The position numbers and the translations under genes were made by a program. Below are positions 35,153 to 46,414 of a stretch of 64,000 bases of DNA, in pieces. The notes below the pieces were generated by a model. The model saw nothing but the letters and a program-made list of their open reading frames with translations. It made no database searches and had not been told where the DNA came from. Source of the DNA: Erigeron canadensis (taxonomy: Eukaryota; Streptophyta; Magnoliopsida; Asterales; Asteraceae). Each line of letters starts with the position of its first letter. Positions within the stretch are counted from its first letter, which is position 1. The stretch covers positions 1,922,001-1,986,000 of the forward strand of contig NC_057766.1 in the NCBI RefSeq assembly GCF_010389155.1, in the 5' to 3' direction.

Positions 35153-35524
35153 ATGGTGAATTGTAGGTGTGGTTCCCCTTCTCTAATTCGTACTTCGTGG
35201 ACCTTGAATAACCCAGGAAGAAGATCCTTTTGTTGTGCTAGGAAGGTAACATGTTTGATTTGTATTATAATATTTTTACTTTAATTTGACCTAATTTTTT
35301 TAAAAACATTTTGGTAATCGAAATAGGGGTCAAGTTGTGGTTTTATCACTTGGTTTGATCCACCAATGTGTAGAAGAGCTGTGGAAATCATTCCGGGTTT
35401 GTTGAGATCGATGAACAAGTTTGAGGAATCTTCAAGAGAAAATGAAGTTCAAGCAAGGAAATACAAGAAGATGCTAGTAATCAGTTGGATTTTTTTCTTG
35501 TTTTGGTATTTCTTTGTATCATAA
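35153..35524 (+). CDS. MULE-borne GRF zinc-finger protein with C-terminal membrane segment (intact)
   Basis: Two exons, 35153-35245 and 35327-35524 (AAG|GTAACA .. AAATAG|GGG), encode 96 residues with no lesion. The start MVNCRCGSPSLIRTSWTL, then NPGRRSFCCARK, SSCGFITWFDPP and MCRRA give the CxCG...NPGRR...CGFxxWxD pattern of the GRF zinc finger (Cys 4, 6, one of 28/29, and 35), a domain that binds single-stranded nucleic acid in several known proteins. A short charged helix (~residues 60-80) and a hydrophobic tail (VISWIFFLFWYFFV, ~82-95) follow. The layout matches small plant proteins annotated as At4g04775-like. It lies inside the MULE, starts ~70 bp from the left TIR and converges on the transposase, like mudrB in MuDR. 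Its role in transposition is inference. Confidence 0.8.
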
Positions 35525-35987
35525 GTTTCCATGTTTTTGACTGATTTTTGTACTAATGTAATCGAAATGGAAATGGTATGCTTTGTTTTCTGCCTCTCCT
35601 TTGTGTTTTTTGTTTTGGTATGAAATGCATATTTAGTAGACCAAAAACACATTCAAAGTAAATGAGAAATGCATATTCAAGAGACATTTCCAGTTAATGA
35701 GAATATACAAAACAAAGTCATTAGACCAAAAAACTAGAATATAGATTTGACAAGTTCAAAGTAGAGAAAATTGTGCTATATTCCACAGCACTCATACATC
35801 CTTTAAACTAGGTGGTTGAACACCAACATGTCTTAAAGTACTACATATTGTCTTAAACAAATACAACTGGTTAAAAGATAACCAACATAAGTCTTAAACA
35901 AATACATATTTTGCTAAACAAAACACAAGAAAATAACCAAATAGTCTTAGATAAAAACAAGTAAATAGATAACAAAACACAAGGAAA

Positions 35988-36305
35988 TCACTTGGCAGAA
36001 GTGTTAGTGCCAGTTTTCTTGTTCCCAACCCTTGCTGCCTTTGACTTGGACTTAGAAGCTTGTTTAGTTGCTGCCTTTGACTTTGACCCAGAAGCTTGTT
36101 GTGTTGGGACCTTTGGGCATGTCCTTTTGTTATGTCCATCTTGATTACAGTTTCCACATTTCTTGTTACCTACAGCTCTTGTTAACTTGCCTTCCTTCAC
36201 CAATTGTAGCTCAGTTTGACTTCTTCTTCTTTTCTTCTTTGGTCTTCCAATTGAAACCTTATGCTTGGGTGGTAAAATTATCATAGGGTTGTTACATATA
36301 GGCCA
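35988..36305 (-). pseudogene. MULE transposase, C-terminal piece (zinc knuckle)
   Basis: The minus-strand frame reads PPKHKVSIGRPKKKRRRSQ, then a CCHC knuckle CGNCNQDGHNKRTC and a Ser/Lys/Ala-rich basic tail, stopping at 35988. This is the usual C-terminus of MuDR-type transposases. It is separated from the rest of the gene by the copia element at 36306; the codon frame is continuous if the insertion and one TSD copy are ignored. This piece itself shows no lesion. Confidence 0.85.
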
Positions 36306-36973
36306 TGATGGTCCACGAACGCACAACTTATGTTTAATTTAGAATACAAGAAAGAAAATAAGCAAGCAAGTAAGCAACAAGAACAATGTAAAGTTCAATT
36401 GCAATACATCAATGCAAGGATAATCATATATATCATTGATTAAACGATGAATACATGTTTGATCTTACACTTGACTTACAAGAATACAAAAGAATAAAGA
36501 TAATTGCTAAGTCTACACAGAAAAGGAAAACTTAAGCAATTACAAGTGATACACGCCTTTTAGACGGCAAGACGCTCTTAGCACAATGTGGCTGTGTTGC
36601 TTTATATAGAGGAAGACATGAGTCAACACAGCCTGCTTTGATTGTGACTTGATGGTGGTTGTCGACTTCCGGTTGGCTCATGGTACTTGAATCATGTGCC
36701 TATTGTCTTCTATACCAAATCGGGTAAGAGAGAGAGAGAGAGAACCCTTGCTTTGGTCCCAACATGTACATTACCATTCAGGGCAAATTACAGTTAGTTA
36801 ACCACCATGTGACCTTTTTGTCTTTATGTAGTTTGAATATTTCCCGCCAAGACAAACTTAGGTCGGTATGCATCTTGCTGAAGACGTCTCTTTAGTTGCT
36901 GGTGAATTGTTAGAGACTTGCTGACGACGTGTGTCAGCCAGCAAGTCTTCGTCAGCGAATCCCAGACTTAACA
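36306..36973 (-). repeat. Copia 3' LTR
   Basis: 668 bp. Its minus-strand start TGTTAAGTCTGGG abuts the polypurine tract at 36974 and its end CCATCA abuts TSD ggcca. Contains a (GA)n microsatellite near 36728-36743. Confidence 0.93.
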
Positions 36974-36986
36974 ATCTCCCCCTATT
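36974..36986 (-). other. Copia polypurine tract
   Basis: The minus strand reads AATAGGGGGAGAT immediately before the 3' LTR start TGTTAAG; this is the primer for plus-strand synthesis in LTR elements. Confidence 0.85.
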
Positions 36987-37092
36987 AGCTGAGGAGACTT
37001 GCTGGATGAAAATTTCTTGAGAAAAACATAGAAATAATTGGAAGAAGAAGGTTCTCTATTTCATAAACTAGACAAGTTACATCATTTACATT

Positions 37093-40000
37093 TTACATAT
37101 TAAAAGTGCTGGAGGACGCCATAGCAGCTTCAATCTCAAAAGCTTCTTCTTGCTTTGCTATCCTCAGTACTGGATCATTCAACCTGTGGGGCTTCATCAG
37201 TTCTTCTTCAATCCTGCTGACTACTGGTCTGGCACAATCCATTTTTGCAAATCTTTTCCTTAGCCCAACCAGAAATCCAGTAGAAGCCCTCTCCATCTCT
37301 TCAAGGCGAAAGAATAATTGATCATTTGCGAAATTGTTGAAGAAGATGCCAGCAGGTTGTTCCAGTACCCTTCCTTCTTCAAAATAAGCCCTGGGAGGAA
37401 GCCTTAGGTTCAAACCAGCGTCAGTGGGAATTGGAGGGAGGTCAGCAGGCAGAGGTCTGCTGGAATGCTTTCTTTTTGGAACCCTTCTGCCTGCTGTCTG
37501 AGTAACAGCTGCTGGAGTGCCAAATATAGTTCTTAGAAGGGGAAGATCTTCCTTGAACTTAGTTTCATACTCCAGAATCCTTTCGAAAAATTTCTTGAGC
37601 ATGTTTTGAAGGTGATCATAGCTAGCAGCCTTCTTATCTTTGATCAACATATAGACTTCAAACCATTCAGACACCCCAAGATTCTTCAGCTTCACGTTCA
37701 CAAGTTTTACTGGAGTGGGAAGACCTTCCCTCCTGAATTTTAAATTAGTTTGTGTACCCATGGCAGCTTTTCTCACCTCCACAGCAATAATCTTTTCAGG
37801 CCTTTTTCTTTCCTCCATAATTCCCAACCATCTGGCTTTCTCCCTTTCAAACCTTTCCTTCTTTTCCTTAACCATCTGCTCAACATCTGCTTGTTTTTGT
37901 CTGTACAGCGCTTCAGGCCCACCAGTAAGTAGTAACATTCTCTGCTCACCATCCATCTCATTTTTTTCAGCAAGGGCCATACTGGCAATGAGCTCTAAGT
38001 TTTTCTTTTCATTCTCTTTGTTCATCTTCCTTCTGTCAAGCTCCTCCAGTGCCTCTTGTTGAGTTTTTCCCTCAGCAGTTAGAGCTAGAATGTCAATCAC
38101 TTGGAATTGATTGCCTGCTGGGGAGATGATGGAAAGATTGTCAGCATTCAGATAATATTCAGGCCTTCTACTGGCTGGAACCCTTGTAGCCTCAGCCCCC
38201 ATTCTTTCTAACAGTTGTTGCCTGATAGCTTCCTGACCTGCTGCAATAATATGAGGGCTGAGCACTTCTTCAGCAGCTGTATCTTCTTGGGGAGCATCGA
38301 TTACCATCAACTGTCGCTCCCCCTCAGTATTTGTCTCCCCCTCAGCACCAGCAGGGGGAACATCACTTTCCATGTCTTGTACAACCACTATTGCCCTTTC
38401 ATCATTGGTAGTTTCGGTGGCTGTACAAGCGTTGTCATCTTCATCTATGATCTTGTCAGCAGCTTCTTCAATAAAATCATTTGCATCCTTCTTAACTGCT
38501 TCAGAGACAAGATCATAGAGAGCAGCATCAAGTTTCTCCCCCTTGGAGGTAGTGTCATTGATAACTACCTCCACTACTGCTGCGGGAGCATCTTTCTTGT
38601 TTAGAAGTTGGGTCAGCAGGTTCTTGATTTCAGCAACCTCTGTTTCCAACTTTTGCTGGCACTTACGATCTTCCTCAGTGAATGAAGCTTGAGGAGGAGG
38701 AAGACTGGCCACACGAGTATCCAAGGCATGAATGGCCTTGGTGTTGTCTTCCACTTTGGAGATAAGTGGAGAGACTAGAGCAGCGAGTTCTTTAACTTCA
38801 GCAGCTGCAGAGGAGCTGCTGGTGGATGCCTTCAAAGCCATGACTTTGGTGGCAGTAACAGATTTGCACAGCGATCGACTTGTCCCCAAAATAATTTGCT
38901 GATCCTTTTTGATAGAGGAGAGAGATGTGCGCAATTTTTCTTGATCAGCAGCTAGGGAAATGGATTTTTCTTTGATGCTCTCGATGCTGGCACTGTTTTC
39001 CTGCTGCCTGACATACCAGCTTTTTAGAGTTCGTACCAAGGCGTCATCTTCATGATCTTTTATTTCAATAGCTAGATGAGCAGCCTTGGATATGTCATTT
39101 AAAGTTTCTTCAATTCTGGCAAGCCTTTCAGAAGAGTGAGTATTATAGGCAAGGCCCAGATCTTTGGCAGTCAGTGGAATATTGGTAGATTTGCTGGCAG
39201 GTTGACTTTCAAACATGCTGGGAAAGGAAGAAGGCATGCTGAAGGAAGGCATCCTTAGTGCAGTTAGATCATTAAGTGCCCTCACTGCTGGTGAGGCTCC
39301 ACCAGCAGGTGCATCAATCAAAACCTCTGCTCTTGTCTCAACTGCATCTGTTTGAACTTCCATAGAGGCTGTTGCATTGTCATCAGCAGCAGCCATTTCA
39401 GGAGAGACAACTGCATTATCATTTGTATCAGCAGCAGTGTCCTCGTCATCATCCTCCTCTAGGTCACTGGCAATTTGTTCATCAGCATGGGTGGAGGAGT
39501 CCAGCTGGAATTCATCAATGGTGAATTCTTCTAGTTCGAATTCACTTCCCTCAACATCAACCATCTCATCATCCGGCTCATCAACTCCAGCACCCTCTAC
39601 TTCACACGCTTCACCCTCATTCATATGGTCAGTCAGTCCTTCAGGGTTTTCATCAATGATAGTTTCATCATGTGGTTCAGCAACAACACCACCTTCAACA
39701 ACATTCTCTCCTTCAACTACCTCATCACCACCTTCACCTTCAACCAGAGTTGCTTCAGTAGAGAAATTTAATGGGTTAGGGGAACCGGGTGCCTCAGAGT
39801 CAGTGTGTTGTTGCACCAACTCATCATCGGCCGTAGAATTTGCTGACTCTAGCAACACCTGTGATCTGGCTGCTGTCAGCGACTCAGAAGGTTGAGAAGA
39901 GGGAGGAATTATAGGGGTGGTTGACTCAACTCTAGTGGGCTGGGTTGACCCAATATCGACACCAACCTCGCCTATAGAAGTTTGAGGTGGCTGATCACTG

Positions 40001-41187
40001 TTTCCCATATTCTCGTCAGCAGTCTGTTGGGAGACTGCTGATGGGTTGGCTGGGTTTCTAATGTCCTTGGGCCATGAGGACTTCTTAACCTTAGTGGTTG
40101 GGCCCTTTGATACTCGCTGCTGCTGTGTTGGGACAGCAGCAGGAGGTGAGATGGAAGAGAGTTTTTGTAATTTCCTTTTGGTTTTCTTGGGAGCTTTGGA
40201 GGCTGCTGGGGGGATTACCAGCACACCAGCTCCAGCAGGGTTAGGAGCATACTGCTCAGGATAGACAGAAAGCAGTACCTGATGCATAGCAGGAGTGAGC
40301 TCAGCATATTTTGCTTCAAATAATTCTGGATCGCATGCTGGAGTCTTATAGACAGTGTTGGCGATCCTTGGAGAGTTGATGTAATTTGCTCCAATGATGA
40401 TGTATTCATTTCCCAACTCACTTTTGAAGATAAGTGAGAGGAATCGAGCGAAAGGCACTGAACTTGACCTGTTTTTGATGGTGACTTTGCCTTTAAAATC
40501 TTCAAAAATAACTGCAGCAAAGTCCATTAAACGTCCATGTGCCAGTGCATAAATGATCTGCATCTGGCCAGCAGTGGCTTGATCGAATGAGCCACTGTTT
40601 CCACCTAGACATTGTATGACATGGGTGAACAGCAACCTCCATACCCCCGGTAAAAACTTCTTTTGAGGATTGCTGTGCACAGCTTGCACTGGCTCCACAT
40701 TTGTACCATATCCAATGGAGGCCAGCCAATCCTTCCACACTTGGTTTGGAACCGTACCAACGAATGGACACTCTTCAGATTGTTGAGGAAGGCGAAGAGC
40801 CCTCCTCAGTGAGTTAACAGTGATGTCAATGCTTTACTTTCTCTTCAGTACCGTGCCAGTAACTGTATCATTCACCTTATCATATGTACATGTCCACCAG
40901 TATTCTCTTAAGAGATGAAGAGGCATCTCACCAGGGTCTCTGTACAGAGCCCTTCTGACATCACACCCCATGATGAAATCCATCATAGAGTAGTATCCTT
41001 TTACATTCTTGGGTACTCCTTGAGACCCAAGATAGTTGTTAGCTTTAACGGTCAGTTTCGAAGCTTGAAAGGAAACAAGAGGAGAAGATGAAATCCCTTT
41101 AGGATCAAATATTTTTGAAGTGAAATATGCAGGAACACTTCCAGAATCAATGGTTTCATGAGGAGTTTGAGCAGAGGAAGAAGCCAT
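37093..41187 (-). pseudogene. Copia 3' ORF (env-position ORF of SIRE-like elements), one nonsense codon
   Basis: A single frame from ATG 41187 to 37093 spans ~1,360 codons, broken only by TAA at 40836-40834 after VLKRK. The N-terminal part has FLPGVWRLLFTHVIQCLGG, then GSFDQATAGQMQIIYAL and VPFARFLSLIF, a conserved pattern I recall from extra ORFs of Asteraceae copia elements. A Pro/Ser/Thr-rich and acidic middle (~200-470), predicted coiled coils (~560-900), a KKxxEREKARWLGIMEE-type charged region and a C-terminal domain with PAGIFFNNFANDQLFFRL follow. No signal peptide or clear membrane segment is seen, so an envelope function is not supported. It lies where SIRE elements carry their env-like ORF; the role is unknown. 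Confidence 0.7.
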
Positions 41188-41345
41188 TTGAGATGATATA
41201 AGAGAGGATGATTAGATGATATTAAAAGTTTAGATAGAATGAAAGATCTTTAAAGAGAATGAGAGATTAGAGGAATTTGAAGAGTTTAGAAAGATAGGAA
41301 TTTAGAAAAAAAATGAAACGTAAGAGAATGGATATAGACGTGATT

Positions 41346-41358
41346 GGAAATATATATG
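41346..41358 (-). promoter_or_regulatory. Possible TATA box for the copia 3' ORF
   Basis: The minus strand reads CATATATATTTCC about 165 nt before the ATG at 41187, followed by a pyrimidine-rich leader typical of plant 5' UTRs. This suggests that the 3' ORF is, or was, transcribed from its own internal promoter. Motif-based only. Confidence 0.4.
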
Positions 41359-41389
41359 GTATGGGAATGGGTCCTACGTCTGCAAAATT

Positions 41390-42283
41390 GAACCGTCTGC
41401 AAAAGGTTTCAAGAGTGTGGTTTCTAAACTCAGTGCCATGATCACTTCTGAGTTCTTTGACCCTTATGCTGTTGAGATTTTCCATTTTCTTAATGAATTT
41501 GATGATTTCATCAGCAACATCACTCTTAGAATTTAGGAAGATTGTCCAAGCATATCATGAATATTCATCCACAATTACTAAAGTGTATCTGCTACCCTTT
41601 AGACTTTGGACATTCACTGGACCAAAAAGGTCCATGTGAAGAAGGTGAAAGCAACTTTTAACAGAGTTGGCTTGTTTAGTTTTAAAAGTAGCTCTATGGC
41701 ATTTGCCTTTTTCACAAGCACCACAAAGTCTATCTTTTTCGAAAGAGAGAGGAGGAAGGCCACGAACAAGGTTCTTTTTGGCCAATGAGTTTATGGTTTT
41801 GAAATTCACATGCGACATACGCTTGTGTCATAACCAGTTTAATTCAGATGCTGACTTAGCAAAGAAACAAGTCTCACTATCAGTTTTGATAGGAGTGAAG
41901 TCTACAAGATATACATCTCTTTTTCTTGGAGCAACCAAGACGACTTCCTTGTTGATGTTTACTACAGTGCCTTGATGCTTATCAAGGATTACTTTGTAGT
42001 CAGCATCACATAGTTGACTTATGCTGATGAGATTATGCTTTAATCCATTTACATAAGCAACTTTTGAGAATTTTATGAGGCCATTAGAAAGAAGTCTGTA
42101 TCCTTCAGTCTGGCCAGTAGAGTTATCACCGAACACCACTGTAGGACCAGGTGCCTCAGTATAGTCATCCAGCAGGGATTTTGAACCTGTCATGTGTTTT
42201 GAACAGCCGTTGTCCAAATACCACACTCCTTTACCTAGCGAGCCCTGCATGGATGAAAAGAGGATAAGGATTACTTTATTCAT
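41390..42283 (-). pseudogene. Copia pol remnant: protease, GAG-pre-integrase and truncated integrase
   Basis: The frame starts at 42283, overlapping the gag end by a few bases in another frame. Protease is seen as WYLDNGCSKHMTG, then HNLISISQLCD. The GAG-pre-integrase zinc motif includes HKRMSH and CGACEKGK. The integrase has the first Asp in LLHMDLFGPV and the second in LRSDHGTEF, then ends after ETFCRR before the catalytic Glu. Two in-frame stops interrupt it: TGA just before HKRMSH, where the family has Trp, and TGA after VDEYS. At 41377-41404 an 11-bp direct repeat CGTCTGCAAAA marks the deletion point. The integrase C-terminus, reverse transcriptase and RNase H are absent. Confidence 0.88.
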
Positions 42284-45200
42284 CCAAACCTATGTCAGCA
42301 GGATTTTCTGGAGGTACTTCAGAAGAGGAAGTAGGCTCTACAGAGAGAGCTTCTACCAGAGTGAGGTGATTTCCCACAGAGACGGGGATAGGGTTTTCTT
42401 CACTTGTGGGCAGAATGCTGGTTTCATTACTATGAAAGTAAGCAAAGCTGCTCACAACATCAGGAGCACTGAATTCAACCAGCATTGAGGGTTGCCCCCA
42501 AGCATTTGAAACAACTCTTTGAGAATGAGGAATTTCAATGCGCTGAGCAGCAATGTAGTCAGCAATACTTGAATTTGTCACAGAGGAAGAGTCACTGATA
42601 ACAGGTTCAGTAGAGAGGTTCTCACTGATTCTGTTAGAAGAGGAAGATGTTTCAGCAGCTGTAGGGATTTTAGGTACACATACAACTGCTGGAGCATCTT
42701 TAGGACAGAATAGAACACATTCAAAAGCAACATGTCCTCTACTGCTACAGAGATAGCATTTATTTTCAGAGGAATGGCCTTGACTTTGAATGAGAAAATC
42801 CCTCAGTTGAGATGAAAGATCATTCACTCGCTGAGTGAGTTCATTTATTTGAGGAGATGAGGAAGAGGAAGCCTTGCTCTTTTGCTTAGACTTGGACTTA
42901 TTCCTTTGTCTAAGCTTAGGAGGGGGCATTTGAGGAACAGGGCCAAGTATGGATTCCCCATGATGATTTTGAGGCGGTTGATGCCCTCTTATCAGGGTCC
43001 ATGCTTGCTTCCCAGCAGGATGAGAAGAGGAGTTACCCTGCTGAGGCAGATTCTCACGAATAGGAGTTGTGGATCTGACTTGATGTTTTGGAGAGATCAA
43101 CCTCATTTGCCTATGAGGTAGATACTCCTTGTTGGAAGTAGAGGATTGACAGTGCTGGGAGGGCACATGTCCTTTTTGAGGAGTAATAGACCTTGTTTGC
43201 TGATGAGGCAAATATCCTCGCTGAGGAGTTATAGGCCTTACCTGCTAATGAGGGAAGTGTCCTCGCTGAGGAGTGTCAGATCTATTCTGAGAAGGCTGTC
43301 TTCCCCTTTTTGGAGTGACATGCCTTAGATTTGATTTTGAGGGTAAGGAATGAGATATAACTTCAGCATGTACACCCTTTGTGGAAGGTACTTGCTGGTG
43401 TCTTTCATCAGCGAACCTGACCCTTCTATTTACTTGTTCTGACATAGAATTTGTATGAGAAGGTTCAAGTTGAGAAGATTTAGCACCAGAAATTTGCTGA
43501 CCGACATGATGGTCCTGCTGAGGGATACCATAGTCATATGGAGCAGCAATGGTGCTTCTTTTGAAAGGCTCAGCACCTTTTGAAGATACAGGCTGAGGAG
43601 CAATAGGCACATACCCATCACTCGAGATATCTCCTTTGAAGGTTCTTGGAGGAGAATTTTGAACTCTCCCTTCGTGTGGCAACATGCCAACAATAGGGAG
43701 ATGGGAGAACATGTTAAAAGTACTGACAGAAGTACTAGTACTTTTAGCATTTTGAGAAGAGGGATCACTAGAAGATGCTGAAGCATTAGTGTCCATCTCA
43801 GCATGATAGTCATTTTGTCCTTTGACAAAATACCGCTTTTTCATTTCATCTAGTGAGATGGAAGACGAACAAGGTGGAGGAATGGATACTTCAGGCTTTA
43901 CATCATCTTTAAAGGAGTCAGCAATGGAGGCAGCAACATCAAAATTGCCACCAATTACTGCTTGTACTTGAGCAGGTACTTGTTCGCTCAAGCATTGATG
44001 ATGGAATTTAGAAGCCTTTGACCAGGAGGTCACAATCTTCTTTAGATTAGAAACTTCAGCCTTGAGAGATTCATTCTCAAGTTGAAGTTTTTGAGTCATC
44101 AACTCATGAGATTGAAGTTCAACATGAACATTCTTCAATTTCATAAGTTTTTCAGATTTTTCACTCAACTCTACTCCAGCAGTGTTAAGTTTGGATTGAA
44201 GTTCAGCACGTAGACTTTCTACGAACTGAAGATCACAAGACAAAGACTCAACAATTTTGGTCTTGTCTTGATTTGAAGAAGAGAGAAGAGAGTGTACCTT
44301 TTTAAGAGTGACGTTCACCCACTGACTAGAGGAGACTTGATCCTTGGTCAGAGCATCACTGTCAGCAAGTGCCATAAGGCACATAGCATCAACATAATCG
44401 TCATCATCAGAATCATCTGAGTCAGCCCAATCATGTTCTTCAGCAATCAGTCCTTTTGCTGGAACTTTATCCTCTGTTTCAGCAACCTTGGCCTTCAGTT
44501 GATAATATTTGTTCCTATATTCATCAGTAGATTTGGGAGGATTAGTTTTGGAGACAGCAGGATTGGGTAAGGAGACTCTACACTCCTTCTGATAGTGGCC
44601 TTTCCTGCCACACCTCCAACACTCTTTCTGTGATTTGTCAATAGGAGATTTAAGGGGAGTAATCGTTTTTCGATTATTCCACCTTTTAGAGTATTTTCTC
44701 CCAGCAACCAGGGCAAAGCCCATGAAGTCATTAAACATTTCTTGTTTTTCTTCATCATCCAGCTCATTAATGAGAGTCTGAATTGACGCTGGAAGATTAG
44801 AGGTACTGGCACCATCATAGAGATCGATGGGCTCAGTAGAGACAAGAGCGACAGGGTCAGAAATAGGATGAGAAGAGATGCTGACAGAAGAAGAGGAAGA
44901 GCCAGCATGCCTTTTGGCATCAGCAGAAGCTAGAATATTTTGAGCCAATGCTCTTTCTTCGAATTGAAGAGTACCAAAAAGTTCTTCAAGATCAAAGTCT
45001 TGGATTTTCTTCGTTGTACGAAGAGTTTGTCTTAAGTTTTGCCACTTAAGAGGAAGAGAATCAATGAATTTGTGACATACCTCAAAGTTATCATAGGTAA
45101 TGCCAACATTTGTCATATCATTGAGCAACCCTTTAAAGCGAGTGTAGGTGCTCTCAAGACTTTCATCGGAGAGGGAGAAGAAATTTTCATAAGCTCTTTT

Positions 45201-45632
45201 TAAATCAATTTTCTTGATTTTAATGAGGTCAGCAGAGCCTTCATAGGTGTTGACAAGTCTATCCCATACTTCCTTTGAAGAGGGATACTTGATGACCAGT
45301 TTCATGATTTCAGTAGGAAGAGTAACTATAATCATGTTTTTAAGTCTGGCATCAAGATTTACCAGCTTTCTTTCTTCATCTGTCCATTGGACCTCTGGTT
45401 TAACCAGGTCAGTGACTATTTCAGGAGCTTCAGGTGTAGCTCCTGGAGTCCTTTGGACATACATCGGTACGTATGGACCCTCAGTTAATATGGTCATTAA
45501 ATAGGGCTCCACACCAGCGATGTGAAGTAGCATTCTCTCCTTCCAAGACCCAAAATCTTTGGGCTCGAACTTAGGAGGTATCAACACGTAACCAAAGTCA
45601 CGTGTGTTCACAAGGCTGGGAACAGAAGACAT
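42276..45632 (-). pseudogene. Copia gag polyprotein, one nonsense codon
   Basis: The start MSSVPSLVNTRDFGY leads into a UBN2-type gag domain (FGSWKERMLLHI, TLPTEIMKLV, SSKEVWDRLV, LKGLLNDM-like) and a CCHC knuckle CWRCGRKGHYQKEC (~residue 345). A coiled-coil stretch follows (~470-560), then a run of TPQRGHFPHQQ-like repeats. A stop at 43247-43245 interrupts the repeats; the same frame resumes at once and carries a second knuckle CYLCSSRGHVAFEC before ending at 42276. The gag is unusually long for copia (over 1,100 codons). Gag forms the virus-like particle that packages the element RNA. Confidence 0.85.
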
Positions 45633-45729
45633 GGTTCTTGCTGGAAAGAAATTTAAGAGGGATTACAGAAAATTTTAAATATAAACAAAAGAAGGCAAAC
45701 AGATCTTATTCCAATTATTTAGGAATGGT

Positions 45730-45742
45730 GGCTTTGATCCCA
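45730..45742 (-). other. Copia primer-binding site (initiator tRNA-Met type)
   Basis: The minus strand reads TGGGATCAAAGCC two bases after the 5' LTR. The usual copia PBS is TGGTATCAGAGC, complementary to initiator tRNA-Met; two mismatches are seen here. Confidence 0.7.
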
Positions 45743-45744
45743 CT

Positions 45745-46409
45745 TGATGGTCCACGAACGCACAACTTATGTTTAATTTAGAATACAAGAAAGAAAATAA
45801 GCAAGCAAGTAAGCAACAAGAACAATGTAAAGTTCAATTGCAATACATCAATGCAAGGATAATCATATGTATCATTGATTAAACGATGAATACATGGTTG
45901 ATCTTACACTTGACTTACAAGAATACAAAAGAACAAAGATAATTGCTAAGTCTACACAGAAAAGGAAAACTTAAGCAATTACAAGTGATACACGCCTTTT
46001 AGACGGCAAAACGCTCTTAGCACAATGTGGCTGTGTTGCTTTATATAGAGGAAGACATGAGTCAACACAGCCTGCTTTGATTGTGACTTGATGGTGGTTG
46101 TCGACTTCCAGTTGGCTCATGGTACTTGAATCATGTGCCTATTGTCTTCTATACCAAATCGGGTAAGAGAGAGAGAGAACCCTTGCTTTGGTCCCAACAT
46201 GTACATTTACCATTCAGGGCAAATTACAGTTAGTTAACCACCATGTGACCTTTTTGTCTTTATGTAGTTTGAATATTTCCTGCCAAGACAAACTTAGGTC
46301 AGTATGCATCTTGCTGAAGACGTCTCTTTAGTTGCTGGTGAATTGTTAGAGACTTGCTGACGACGTGTGTCAGCCAGCAAGTCTTCGTCAGCGAATCCCA
46401 GACTTAACA
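45745..46409 (-). repeat. Copia 5' LTR
   Basis: 665 bp, about 99% identical to 36306-36973, with a shorter (GA)n tract and one extra T near 46206. TSD ggcca follows at 46410. Confidence 0.93.
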
Positions 46410-46414
46410 GGCCA

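Larger units (their letters stand above)
36306..46409 (-). mobile_element. SIRE-like Ty1/copia retrotransposon, RT-RNase H deleted, with 3' ORF
   Basis: The minus-strand element has LTRs at 45745-46409 (5') and 36306-36973 (3'), starting TGTTAAG and ending CCATCA. It is flanked by a perfect 5-bp TSD ggcca (36301-36305, 46410-46414). The order is LTR, PBS, gag, protease, start of integrase, a deletion, a long 3' ORF, PPT, LTR. The LTRs differ by about 7 substitutions in 665 bp plus a GA-repeat length change (~1.1%), indicating recent insertion. With no reverse transcriptase it could move only with proteins from another element. Confidence 0.93.

Noticed and set aside
37106..40264. Several plus-strand open frames opposite the copia 3' ORF
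   Set aside because: They are Ser-rich antisense shadows of the minus-strand coding sequence and have no domains.
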